Assembly: GCF_050875635.1 (NCBI RefSeq)
Contig: NZ_JBPAOH010000011.1
Coordinates: 35,921-99,920 of the forward strand
Length of the DNA: 64,000 bases
Direction: 5' to 3'
From: Hassallia sp050875635
GTDB lineage: Bacteria > Cyanobacteriota > Cyanobacteriia > Cyanobacteriales > Nostocaceae
Part shown: positions 49,152 through 58,332 of the stretch, piece after piece
Numbering within the stretch: the first letter of the stretch is position 1
Layout of the letters: each line of letters begins with the position of its first letter
Translations under genes and position numbers: made by a program
Notes under the pieces: generated by a model
Database searches by the model: none
What the model was told of the DNA's origin: nothing
What the model saw: the letters and a program-made list of their open reading frames with translations, nothing else

Positions 49152-50201
49152 CTAAATATCTTTACTACTCAATTGTTCTGCCATTCCTACTACGACCTTT
49201 CGCTCTCCCACAAATGGCATCCGTCCGTGTGCTGCTAGCATATTATCGAGCATTAAAATATCTCCAGCTTGCCAGGGGAAAATTATAGTTTCTTGTTGGT
49301 AGGTAGCACGAATTTCATCTAACACGGTTTTTTCAATTGGCGATCCATCACCATAATAAGTATTGTGTGGCAAGTCTTCTTCTTGAAACTCAGCTAACAA
49401 TGACTTGCGGATATTTGGTTCCAAAGTTGATACATGAAAAAATACAGCATGATTGAACCAAACTTGTTCACCTGTTTGGGGATGGGTGGCAATAGCTTGT
49501 CTAATTTGGCGGGTTCTCAAGCGATTGCCCTCTTTCCACTCGAATTCTATGCCATTGTGACGGCAGAAGGTTTCTACTTCGGCTGGATTGATTGTTTGAA
49601 ACACTGTCTGCCAAGGCAAGCCAAAGCCGTCACCAAAGTTGCGGACGTACATCACTTTTTTTTCGATGAAGCGATCGCGAATCTTGGAATCAATCCGCTG
49701 ATATAATTTTCGAGTGTCAGCAATGGGTGTTTCTCCTCCCTGAATAGCTGGTGTCATGCAGTAAAAGAAGATTTTTAGAGGCCATGTGGCAGCGTAGGAA
49801 TTCTCGCTATGTAAAAAGATAGTTTGGTTGGCTGGATAGTCAGTTGAAGTATAAATATTGCCTTGAATTATACTGCGGGGTGAAGAGCGATCGCGATATT
49901 CCAGCAAATCTCCAGAAACTATCTGGATAAATTTTTCAAACTCTGCCACATCTCTCACTTGGAAATTACGAAATAGAATACCGCCATGCTTTAACAGATT
50001 TGTTGCAATTAACTCCCGATGACTTACTGCCCAAGTCACTAAATTAATTCCTTCTACTATAGATTGTAACAGCAAAGGTAAGGAATTTTCAGGCAACAAA
50101 GGTATTGCTTTTATCAATTCTGCATTCGATAGATTGATGCCTTGCCGTCTTTTTGACCTTATCTGGTGGAGACTAATGTTTGGAGAGTCGGGAAGATTCA
50201 T
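49152..50201 (-). CDS. TauD-family Fe(II)/2-oxoglutarate amino-acid beta-hydroxylase
   Basis: A 349-residue TauD/SyrP-like enzyme. The iron site is visible as HSE in FLHSENSYAA near residue 127 and the distal His in LAAHGRMPFVGERK near 325, with the following Arg as 2-oxoglutarate ligand. It ends 21 bp before the start of the large NRPS, whose first module (interface-A(Asp)-T) is the predicted partner, giving beta-hydroxyaspartate. The sequence groups with the TauD at 12487-13506, not with the TauD domain inside the large NRPS. The N-terminus has a basic IRSKRRQGINLS stretch like the C-TauD linker seen in the fused protein. Known enzymes of this group act on the T-domain-bound residue; stereochemistry cannot be told here. 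Confidence 0.93.
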   Translation of the reverse strand: MNLPDSPNISLHQIRSKRRQGINLSNAELIKAIPLLPENSLPLLLQSIVEGINLVTWAVSHRELIATNLLKHGGILFRNFQVRDVAEFEKFIQIVSGDLLEYRDRSSPRSIIQGNIYTSTDYPANQTIFLHSENSYAATWPLKIFFYCMTPAIQGGETPIADTRKLYQRIDSKIRDRFIEKKVMYVRNFGDGFGLPWQTVFQTINPAEVETFCRHNGIEFEWKEGNRLRTRQIRQAIATHPQTGEQVWFNHAVFFHVSTLEPNIRKSLLAEFQEEDLPHNTYYGDGSPIEKTVLDEIRATYQQETIIFPWQAGDILMLDNMLAAHGRMPFVGERKVVVGMAEQLSSKDI

Positions 50202-50298
50202 TATTTATTTGCAATTATTTGGCTCCAGTAATTACCTTTGCTTTTCAGTTACTTTCCATTTAAAGTTACACCAAAAAAATAACTTTGATTTTTTATTT

Positions 50299-51228
50299 TT
50301 AGTTGCTTTTTGTATATTCTTCACTTCTTTTATTATCAATTTTAGAAAAATCTAAATCCAGTTCTTCTAATGACTTAACACCTAGTGTTTCCAAAACAAA
50401 TGGTTGTAATTGGTTATTTTCAATAAAGTTGCTTTTTTCGTTATTTATTCCTTTATATAGAATAACCAAATTATGGTAAAAGTGGATGGAAACAATGTGT
50501 TTATCAAAATAAGAAGGAGTATACTTGGGATTCAAAAATTCCTCATAATTTAATCCATCAACCAGTCTTTTGAACATATTCATGACTGTTTTTGGATCGT
50601 TTAGGTCGAGGCTACCACCAACATTTATCCAATTTTGTAACTCAAGACTGTCTTTGGCTAAGTTTGACCACTTTCCATCTTTAAGACTTGGCCAATATGA
50701 GTGGTGGATATTTTCTGCTGCATAAATGCCACCATCTTTAAGTGCTGGGAAAAAAGTGTGGAACGCTTTTATATGATGTTCATTTGCAGAACTACCATCT
50801 TCTATGATAATATCTAGTTCGCCAGTTTCGGCTAAAACTTCTTGGATCAAATATTCATCATTTTGGTCACAATGGAAGATTTTAATACGGTCTTCTTCTA
50901 AATACCTTTTGTCTATTATATCAAGACCGTAAACCATACTGTTCGGAAAATAAGTTTTCCACGTTTTTAAAGCCTCCCCTCCATATGTGTGGTCTTCATA
51001 ACCCCCTACACCAATTGCAAGAATTTTTAGTTTTTTCCACTTCAATGGAGCAAAATGACTTTGATAGCGATGAGCAAACCGAAGTCTTGGCCATTCATCA
51101 TGGGAATAAATATCTGCTGCTTTACTTAAGTTATAAGGAGCGATAAATGCTGTAAATTGACGCTGAAAATTGTTGAAGGTTTTTTTTGATGACTCTATTA
51201 AGTTCATTGATGGTACTCCTAATTTCAA
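50299..51228 (-). CDS. Class I methyltransferase, macrocin/mycinamicin O-methyltransferase-like
   Basis: A 309-residue protein. The core reads KILAIGVGGYEDHTYGGEAL near residue 80, then WKTYFPNSMVYGLDIIDKR and IEDGSSANEHHIKAF, a pattern of the MycE/demethylmacrocin O-methyltransferase type, in which Asp and His residues bind Mg. It is unrelated to the two small methyltransferases further along the cluster. Its place between the FAAL-C loading protein and the first TauD suggests action on the acyl chain or on a hydroxyl of the first residue, but this is inference. The C-terminal part (from about 250) is Lys/Asn-rich and poorly conserved in appearance. Confidence 0.8.
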   Translation of the reverse strand: MKLGVPSMNLIESSKKTFNNFQRQFTAFIAPYNLSKAADIYSHDEWPRLRFAHRYQSHFAPLKWKKLKILAIGVGGYEDHTYGGEALKTWKTYFPNSMVYGLDIIDKRYLEEDRIKIFHCDQNDEYLIQEVLAETGELDIIIEDGSSANEHHIKAFHTFFPALKDGGIYAAENIHHSYWPSLKDGKWSNLAKDSLELQNWINVGGSLDLNDPKTVMNMFKRLVDGLNYEEFLNPKYTPSYFDKHIVSIHFYHNLVILYKGINNEKSNFIENNQLQPFVLETLGVKSLEELDLDFSKIDNKRSEEYTKSN

Positions 51229-51273
51229 TAAATTATCAAAACTTAAGTTGGATAAATTTTATTTCAGATTTTT

Positions 51274-54200
51274 TCAGATTCCAGAAATTGCCTTACGCTT
51301 TGTCAGCTTGAGTTTTTGCATAGAGGTGTGTTCTAGTTCTTGTTCTTTTATTAGCTGTTGTTGTCTGTCAGCTTTTGCTAGTAGTTTGGCTAGCTCATTC
51401 ACTCTAATATCGGGCTGTTCAACAACATGGCGTAGAAGCATTTCTAAATGATTTATCATTTGAGCAATAGTAGTGGTATAGAACAAGTCTGTTTTGTACT
51501 CCAATGAGCCATTAAAACCTTCTGAACTTTCCCAAATACTTAGCTTTAAGTCAAATTTGGAAGTGCCGCTGTCGGCTTCCAACGGACGCAAACTCAGCCC
51601 TGGAAGTTCTATAGTTGGTATGGGAGCATTCTGGAGAATAAACATTACCTGAAACAGCGGGTTATGGCTTAAATTTCGTTCCGGCTGTAATTCTTCCACC
51701 AACTTCTCAAAGGGCAAATCTTGATGAGCATAAGCTCCCAAAGCAACTTCGCGCACCCGCCCTAACAACTCACGGAAAGTTGGATCGCCTGATAAGTTGG
51801 TACGCAAGACCAATGTGTTGAGAAAAAAGCCAATAAGTCCTTCAGTTTCTGCTCTGATGCGACCAACAACCGGCGAACCTACTATTATTTCCTCTTGATT
51901 TGAATAGCAGTACAGCAAAGTCTTGAACACTGCCAGAAGCGTCATAAACTGAGTGACACCCGCCTGTTGGCTCAAGTTGTTAACCGCCTGACTTACAGTC
52001 TTAGGAAACGCTAGAAATTGCTTTTTGCCAGTGAAGGTTTGTATAGCTGGTCGTGGTCGGTCGGTGGGAAGTTGCAGTACAGGTAAACTGCCGCTTAATT
52101 GCTGCTTCCAGTAATTAACCTGATTGTTGAGTACTTCTCCTTGCAACCATTGTTTCTGCCAATAAGCAAAATCTGCATATTGAATCGGAAGTTCAGGAAG
52201 TGAGGAGGGTAAGCCTTTTGAAAAAGATTTGTAAATCTCTGCCAGTTCTTGAATAAGAATACCAATAGACCAGCCATCCGAAATAATGTGGTGCATGACT
52301 AACAGCAGCATATGCTCCTGTTGTGTCAAACGTAGGAGTTTAGTTCGCAGCAGTGGTGCTTGGGACAAGTCGAAAGGTTGTTGGGCAAACTCAGTAGCGA
52401 TGTGTAAAGCTGTCTCTACACTTACGTTTGGTAAATCTGTGACTGGCAAAGTTAACTGTAAACTACTAGAAGCGATCGCTTGGATTGGTCGTCCTTCTAC
52501 TGCCGAAAAGCTTGTTCGCAAAGCTTCATGACGTCCCACGACTTCATTAAGACTTTGTTCTAAGATTACTGCGTTAAGCTCCCCAGTTAAATGCACAGCA
52601 ATAGGAACATTGTAAAAGGGATTTCCAGGTTCTAATTGATCGAGGAACCACAAGCGTTCTTGAGCAAGACACAGCGGTAGTTCTTGACTTCGAGAAATAG
52701 GCTCTAGCTTTGGCTCTAACGCTGTTTTTGTTGTTAATTTAGTCAGTATTTGTGTTGCTAGCAAGACCACACTGGCATCTTTGAAGAAATCCTCGATAGA
52801 TATTGTCACTCCAAGGTCTACTTGAATCTGATTTTTGAGTTCAAAGACCATTAATGAGTCGAGTCCTAAAGTAGTTAGTGATACCTCTTCGTTTACTTGA
52901 GATGGTGCAACTTTTAGCACTCGAGCAATCTGTGTTTGAAGATAAGGTATTAGCAGTGGCGGGCGTTTTTCTACTGGAGTTGCAAGAATTACCTCGCGGC
53001 TTAGACTCACTTCGTTCCCTAAGTCACCTGCACTATCGAAGATACTGCTGCCTATTATCCCCAATTCGCCTACGAGAAACTGTGCGCGAGTTGCACGGCG
53101 TTGAATTTTGCCACTGGAGGTTTTGGCAATAGTACCTGGTTTAATGAGTATCACTGCATAGACTTGCACCTCATGTTCTTCTGCAACCGCCTGACGAATT
53201 GCCGCTGTGACTTCATCAATATTCGGTTTGGCACGAAACTCCAATTCCTGCACCACTACCAGTCGTTCTTCCTTCTCAACCTCAACCGAGAAGGCTGCAC
53301 CACTACCTGAACGCAATGATAAATGGCTGCGTTCTACAGTTAACTCTATATCTTGTGGGTAGAGGTTGCGACCTCGAATAATGATTAAATCTTTGGCTCG
53401 ACCTGTAATGAAGAGTTCTCCATTGTGCAAAAAGCCCAAGTCACCAGTGCGTAAAAATGGTCTCTCCCCTGTATCTTTCAGGTAGGCGTGGAATGTTTGC
53501 TCTGTTTCAAGAGGACGATTCCAATAACCCTGACCTACACTCGGACCAGATACCCAGATTTCTCCAACTTCATCTGGTGAACAGCAGTCCAATTTTTCGG
53601 GATTGACAATAACTATCTGTTGTTGAGGAATAGTTTGACCGCAACTGACAAAGGTTTGGATATCTTTGCTCTGGGCTGTTGTTGATACTATTTGGTTCTG
53701 GGAAAGTGCAGATTTCTCTACAGTTCTTACTTGGGCTAAGGCTGTCTTAATCCCACCGGAAACCATCAATGTTGCTTCCGCCATGCCGTAACAAGGGTAG
53801 AATGCTTCCGGACGAAAGCCACATTCAGCAAAGGATGCAGCAAATCGCTCTAAAATCTCCTGTCGGACTGGTTCAGCACCATTAAACGCGATAGTCCAAC
53901 TACTTAAGTCGAGAGTTTCTTTTTGTTGTTGGGTAATCCTTTGAATACACTGGTCATAAGCAAAGTTGGGAGCACCACTCGTGGTGCCTTTGTAGTGGGA
54001 AATCGCCTGTAACCAGCGCAATGGTCGTTGCAGAAAAGATGCTGGGGACATTAAGATGCAACCAAACCCGCCATACAAAGGTTGCAAAATACCACCAATC
54101 AACCCCATATCATGGTAAACAGGTAGCCAAGAGACAAATTTGCTGCTGGGAGAATGTTCCATGAGTTGGTAAGTCACAGCAGCATTGTGCAGCAGATTGC

Positions 54201-54783
54201 CATGACTGAGCATAACTCCCTTTGGTGTGCCTGTAGAACCCGACGTGTATTGCAAAAAAGCTAGGGTATCCGCATTGATTTCAGGTTGTTGCCAAGAATC
54301 TTCTATACCCTGTGCCAGGTTGTTAGTAACAAGCCAACGAAAATTTCCTATGTTTGTTTGTTGTGTCAATATGGATTGTAATGTCGGCAGCATCGCTGTT
54401 GTAGTAAGAGCGATGCTTGCTTGTGCATCTGCGATAATTGCCTGAATTCTGGGTGTTTTGCGCTTATTATGAGGTGGATAAGCTGGAACCGCCACGACTC
54501 CAGCGTAGAGACAACCAAAAAAAGCACTCAAATAATCTAACCCTGGCGGATAAAGCAATATAGCACGTTGCCCGCTTAAACTTAAGATTTGGAGTTGAGA
54601 TGCTATAGCCCGACTGCGTCGATCCAACTCATGGTAAGTTAACGTTGATTCTTGAGTTTCTCCATCTTCGAGGAAGGTGAACGCTTGTGCGTGCGGCTGT
54701 GTTGAACTGCGATGACGCAGAATATCAACAACTGTCGCACACTGATGCGGAATTTTAGGAAATCTATCAAAAATTAAAGTCAT
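51274..54783 (-). CDS. Loading protein FAAL-ACP-C (fatty acyl-AMP ligase start unit)
   Basis: An 1169-residue starter protein. Residues 1-580 are a fatty acyl-AMP ligase (QYTSGSTGTPKGVMLSHGN near 180, SWLPVYHDMGLIGG, and RTGDLGFLHNGELFITGR), which activates a free fatty acid and loads it on the following ACP (GLDSLMVF, Ser near 641). A condensation domain follows (about 715-1140, HHIISDGWSIG near 832), which should acylate the first aspartyl residue on the NRPS at 40320-49130. It is the first gene of the minus-strand run and has the Fur-box-like site about 100 bp upstream. The last residues (KLKLTKRKAIS) resemble the basic linker that joins C to TauD elsewhere in the cluster. Chain length of the fatty acid cannot be read from sequence. 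Confidence 0.95.
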   Translation of the reverse strand: MTLIFDRFPKIPHQCATVVDILRHRSSTQPHAQAFTFLEDGETQESTLTYHELDRRSRAIASQLQILSLSGQRAILLYPPGLDYLSAFFGCLYAGVVAVPAYPPHNKRKTPRIQAIIADAQASIALTTTAMLPTLQSILTQQTNIGNFRWLVTNNLAQGIEDSWQQPEINADTLAFLQYTSGSTGTPKGVMLSHGNLLHNAAVTYQLMEHSPSSKFVSWLPVYHDMGLIGGILQPLYGGFGCILMSPASFLQRPLRWLQAISHYKGTTSGAPNFAYDQCIQRITQQQKETLDLSSWTIAFNGAEPVRQEILERFAASFAECGFRPEAFYPCYGMAEATLMVSGGIKTALAQVRTVEKSALSQNQIVSTTAQSKDIQTFVSCGQTIPQQQIVIVNPEKLDCCSPDEVGEIWVSGPSVGQGYWNRPLETEQTFHAYLKDTGERPFLRTGDLGFLHNGELFITGRAKDLIIIRGRNLYPQDIELTVERSHLSLRSGSGAAFSVEVEKEERLVVVQELEFRAKPNIDEVTAAIRQAVAEEHEVQVYAVILIKPGTIAKTSSGKIQRRATRAQFLVGELGIIGSSIFDSAGDLGNEVSLSREVILATPVEKRPPLLIPYLQTQIARVLKVAPSQVNEEVSLTTLGLDSLMVFELKNQIQVDLGVTISIEDFFKDASVVLLATQILTKLTTKTALEPKLEPISRSQELPLCLAQERLWFLDQLEPGNPFYNVPIAVHLTGELNAVILEQSLNEVVGRHEALRTSFSAVEGRPIQAIASSSLQLTLPVTDLPNVSVETALHIATEFAQQPFDLSQAPLLRTKLLRLTQQEHMLLLVMHHIISDGWSIGILIQELAEIYKSFSKGLPSSLPELPIQYADFAYWQKQWLQGEVLNNQVNYWKQQLSGSLPVLQLPTDRPRPAIQTFTGKKQFLAFPKTVSQAVNNLSQQAGVTQFMTLLAVFKTLLYCYSNQEEIIVGSPVVGRIRAETEGLIGFFLNTLVLRTNLSGDPTFRELLGRVREVALGAYAHQDLPFEKLVEELQPERNLSHNPLFQVMFILQNAPIPTIELPGLSLRPLEADSGTSKFDLKLSIWESSEGFNGSLEYKTDLFYTTTIAQMINHLEMLLRHVVEQPDIRVNELAKLLAKADRQQQLIKEQELEHTSMQKLKLTKRKAISGI

Positions 54784-54883
54784 TCCGGCCTCAAGCTATC
54801 AGATACACCCAAACAATCGTGGAATCAGGCTGAATGGCAAATTTCACTCTATGTAAGTCAGAGTCTGCCTTTACGCCTGAACG

Positions 54884-54911
54884 TTATTCAATGAGAATTA
54901 TTCTTGAATAA
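54884..54911. promoter_or_regulatory. Fur-box-like palindrome upstream of the biosynthetic operon
   Basis: An outer 8-bp inverted repeat TTATTCAA / TTGAATAA encloses AGAAT-T-ATTCT, itself a perfect inverted repeat; the middle reads AATGAGAATTATTCTTG. The sequence is of the ferric-uptake-regulator type and lies about 100 bp upstream of the FAAL start. Iron repression of the operon is inferred. Confidence 0.65.
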
Positions 54912-54951
54912 ACCTCAATATGTTGTTTTATGGAACAGACCGCACACTTGC

Positions 54952-54980
54952 TCGGTCAGTGACGAAAATGTTCGCTCAGT
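54952..54980. promoter_or_regulatory. Direct repeat TCG(G/C)TCAGT, 20-bp phase
   Basis: TCGGTCAGT at 54952-54960 and TCGCTCAGT at 54972-54980 start exactly 20 bp apart, two helical turns. This spacing suits an activator of the AraC type, a class often linked to cyanobacterial siderophore loci, but no such regulator gene is in the window. Confidence 0.4.
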
Positions 54981-55278
54981 TATATTGAAAGTTATTTTTA
55001 ATTAGCTTTTTTTACTTTAGAAGAAATGTATTGTTTTTAGCAACTAAAAATCAATAGAGAATACTTATCAATAATCTTTTTCAGAGTAAGTGCATCTAAT
55101 GATATAATATTCTTACTTTTGATAGATGCTAAAAATTTCATATATCTATAAAAACCAAAAAATGATCTTTAATTCATCTCGCTTCATAATTCTATGTAGC
55201 CTCAGTTACTGATGCTCACTCACCCACTCTGCTAATACAGGGAATCCTCTGTGTATAAATGAACATGTACGATGAGAG

Positions 55279-55308
55279 TTTTCTAAATCTAAACTTTAGA
55301 TAAGAAAA
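55279..55308. promoter_or_regulatory. Perfect dyad ATCTAAA-C-TTTAGAT with outer arms
   Basis: Bases 55287-55301 form a perfect palindrome with one central base, and TTTTCT / AGAAAA add outer arms offset by one base. It lies about 190 bp before the receptor ATG. It could be an operator or a small transcript hairpin. Confidence 0.35.
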
Positions 55309-55493
55309 TTTTATGACTGAATTAGTGTTAATTAGTAGCAATAGTGTGATAAATATCTTCCTAGGATATGTAAATTTTTGTTTTTTGTTGTTTTATTCAG
55401 CTTGCTTTATTAATGCAAATAACTTTTAATAATATTTCTACGGTGGTGTCATTAACTATAGATTAGGTGGCGTGAGGGAGTAAGAGAAAAACA

Positions 55494-58226
55494 ATGAAGT
55501 CTAAGCAGCTTGTTCCTAGTCTATTACTGACAGGTCTTATTATCATGTTGGTCACAAGTCCTAGTAGAAGCGAGGAAATATCATCAATTAGAGTTTATAA
55601 GAATACGACATCTGGTGACACTGACGCGAGTTCTACTCAACAAACACGTCTGATTACCAAACGAGAGACTGTTGAACCAATCCGACAGATTCGGCGAGTA
55701 AGTCAGATAGAGCATCCAGCCAAGAGCGCCCAAACGTTATTAGTGCAGTCGTCAACACCACCAAACACGCCACAAACAGAAGTTGTGCAAGTTACAGGAG
55801 TTAAGGCAAATCCCACTGCTAAGGGTGTGGAGGTGATTTTACAGACTAGCCAAGGTGAACAATTGCAAGTCACTAATCGCTCTTCGGGTAATAACTTTAT
55901 TGCTGATATTCCCAATGCTCAACTGCGCTTACCTTCGGGAGAGGCGTTCGCATTCCGCTCTACTAAACCAATTGCGGGAATTAGTGAGATAACAGTTACT
56001 AACTTTGATGCCAATACTATCCAGGTGACAGTTATAGGTGAAGGGAGTGTACCACAGGTCGAGTTATCTGACAGTCCCAACGAGGGTCTGATCTTCGAGG
56101 TTGCAACTGCTGCATCCTCCGTGCCATCACAACAACAACCTCAAACCCAACCAACTCCCTCTCAACAAAAGCCAGAAAGTCAAACACAACCAAGTCAACC
56201 ATCTGCACAAGATGATGAACCAATTGAGTTGGTAGTAACGGGTGAACTTGACGGATACAGCGTACCAGATAGCACAACTGCGACTAGAACCGACACTCCT
56301 CAACGTGACATTCCCCAGTCGATTCAAGTTATCCCCCAACAAGTCATTAAAGATCAGCAAATCACACGGATTGGCGATGCAACACGCAATGTTAGTGGCG
56401 TGACTCAACAAGGGGGCTATGGTGGGGGTTCGGATAATTTCAATATTCGGGGATTTACAACCTATCAAAACTTGAGAAACGGTTTTTCCGTTCAAGACGA
56501 CTATGTAAATCCGACTAACATTGAGCGGATCGAAGTTCTCAAGGGTCCAGCTTCAGTGCTATATGGACAGTTTGAGCCGGGAGGTGTGGTGAATTACATT
56601 ACCAAACAACCACTCAGCGAGCCTTACTACTCCGCTGAATTTACAGCCGGAAGTTTTAGTACTTATCGTCCCTCGATTGATATTTCTGGACCGCTGAACT
56701 TAGACAAAACGTTGCTGTACCGCTTGAATGCTGCATACGAGAACTTTGGTAGTTTTCTCGATTTTAATAATCAGGAAACATTCGCGATCGCACCAGCATT
56801 AACCTACAAAATTGGTGATGCGACAACATTGACACTGGAGTATGAATTTCTCAAAGTTGATCGCACCTTTTATCGTGGTCTTACCCCCGATCCAATCGTT
56901 TTTCAAGCTCCGATCAATCGTTTCTTAGGGGAGCCAGACGATTATTACTCCAGAGAGACAAACTCTGTATTTCTTAACGTCAATCATCGCTTCAGTAAAA
57001 ACATTCAGTTCCGCAGTGGCTTTTCCGCTACGTTTACTAATTCTGAAGAATCAGCGTTTCAACCGGATATCATTGTAGATGGTCGTACCGTATTGCGAAG
57101 ATTTGGTTCTGGTCCGGCTTATTACCAAAACTACTCTCTGCAAAACGATTTAATTAGTAATTTCAATACTGGTTCCATCCAACATCAAGTTCTTCTGGGG
57201 TTGGAGTGGAATAAAAATATCCGTGGCTACGATTATTTGCGAAGCTCTAATTCACTGACTCCTAGTATTGATTTATTCAATCCTGTATATGGCGCTTCCC
57301 GCCCACCAGAGTTTGATGAAGCAGCAGATCGGGATCGTTTTGATCGCAATACGATCGCCCTTTATCTGCAAGATCAAGTGACATTGTTGCCAAATCTGAA
57401 GCTATTGGTGGGCGGCAGGTATGACTTTGTTCAACGCAAAAATCGCTTTCAACTACTGGATTCTTTGGGTAGAGATCCAATTGATGATGCCACCGTTGAT
57501 CGGTTGTATGATGAGGCTTTTTCACCTCGCGTTGGCATTGTTTATCAGCCCCTACCGCCGATTTCAATTTACGCCAGCTACACCCGCTCGTTTAATCCCA
57601 GCGAGTCGCGGACAATAGATGGAACTCAACTGCCACCAGAGCGCGGCACTCAGTATGAAGTCGGAGTCAAAGCGGAACTGATTAAAGACAGGCTATTTGC
57701 TACCTTTGCCGCTTATGATATCACCAAGGAGAATGTCGCTACAATCGATCCCACTCCAGGAAACTCTGACTTTTCCATTGCGGCTGGAGAGGTGAAAAGT
57801 CGCGGTTTGGAATTTGACATTTCTGGGCAAATTCTACCAGGCTGGAATGTGATTGCTTCTGCCTTTATCAACGATGCTTTTGTGAGTAAAGATAATGATT
57901 TACCTGTAGGCGACTCGCTGGTAAATGCTCCTGGTAGTGGGGCTAGTCTCTGGACAACTTATGAAATTCAAAGTGGTGGTATGAGAGGATTAGGGTTTGG
58001 TGGGGGAGTATTTTATACAGGCGATCGCGAAGCTGAACTCCCCAACACGTTCAAAATCCCCTCCTATGTGCGTGCTGATGCCACTATTTTTTACAAACGG
58101 GATAACTGGCGGGTGGGGCTGAACTTTAAGAATCTTTTTAGTACGAAATATTACGATTCTCAGGGCTACTATCTACTTCCTGGTGCGCCGTTGACTGTTC
58201 TGGGAACGATTTCCGTGCAGTTTTGA
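55494..58226 (+). CDS. TonB-dependent ferric-siderophore receptor with AMIN domain
   Basis: A 910-residue outer-membrane receptor. A signal peptide lies at about residues 1-27 (LVPSLLLTGLIIMLVTSPSRSEE). An AMIN domain follows at about 97-205 (VVQVTGVKANPTAKGVEVIL), as is usual in cyanobacterial siderophore receptors, then a Gln/Pro-rich linker (208-240) and a TonB box (IELVVTG, about 243). The plug domain starts PQRDIPQSIQVIPQQVI, and the 22-strand barrel of the FhuA/ferrisiderophore type runs to the terminal SVQF. GAGGGAG at 55474-55480 precedes the ATG. It is divergent from the biosynthetic operon and heads the transport genes, so uptake of this cluster's own ferric siderophore is the natural reading. 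FhuA-like receptors often take hydroxamate or carboxylate ligands. Specificity for this product is inferred from position only. Confidence 0.95.
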   Translation: MKSKQLVPSLLLTGLIIMLVTSPSRSEEISSIRVYKNTTSGDTDASSTQQTRLITKRETVEPIRQIRRVSQIEHPAKSAQTLLVQSSTPPNTPQTEVVQVTGVKANPTAKGVEVILQTSQGEQLQVTNRSSGNNFIADIPNAQLRLPSGEAFAFRSTKPIAGISEITVTNFDANTIQVTVIGEGSVPQVELSDSPNEGLIFEVATAASSVPSQQQPQTQPTPSQQKPESQTQPSQPSAQDDEPIELVVTGELDGYSVPDSTTATRTDTPQRDIPQSIQVIPQQVIKDQQITRIGDATRNVSGVTQQGGYGGGSDNFNIRGFTTYQNLRNGFSVQDDYVNPTNIERIEVLKGPASVLYGQFEPGGVVNYITKQPLSEPYYSAEFTAGSFSTYRPSIDISGPLNLDKTLLYRLNAAYENFGSFLDFNNQETFAIAPALTYKIGDATTLTLEYEFLKVDRTFYRGLTPDPIVFQAPINRFLGEPDDYYSRETNSVFLNVNHRFSKNIQFRSGFSATFTNSEESAFQPDIIVDGRTVLRRFGSGPAYYQNYSLQNDLISNFNTGSIQHQVLLGLEWNKNIRGYDYLRSSNSLTPSIDLFNPVYGASRPPEFDEAADRDRFDRNTIALYLQDQVTLLPNLKLLVGGRYDFVQRKNRFQLLDSLGRDPIDDATVDRLYDEAFSPRVGIVYQPLPPISIYASYTRSFNPSESRTIDGTQLPPERGTQYEVGVKAELIKDRLFATFAAYDITKENVATIDPTPGNSDFSIAAGEVKSRGLEFDISGQILPGWNVIASAFINDAFVSKDNDLPVGDSLVNAPGSGASLWTTYEIQSGGMRGLGFGGGVFYTGDREAELPNTFKIPSYVRADATIFYKRDNWRVGLNFKNLFSTKYYDSQGYYLLPGAPLTVLGTISVQF

Positions 58227-58332
58227 CCCCACCCGAACCCTCCTTGATGCTCCCGGTGAGAAAGTCTAATTCTTCCCCCAATGCATCGGGGTGATTTCAG
58301 GGGTAACAATCCAACTAGCTCTCGTGGCGATT

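Larger units (their letters stand above)
54784..55493. other. Divergent intergenic control region
   Basis: About 710 bp, AT-rich, between the divergent loading gene and the TonB receptor gene. It holds the Fur-box-like palindrome (54884-54911), a 20-bp-phased direct repeat (54952-54980) and a small perfect dyad (55287-55301). No coding sequence, RNA gene or mobile element is seen in it. Confidence 0.8.

Noticed and set aside
58276..58291. CCCCAATGCATCGGGG as a transcription terminator between the receptor and PepSY genes
   Set aside because: The stem is short with a mismatch and no T-run follows; the downstream gene is probably co-transcribed.
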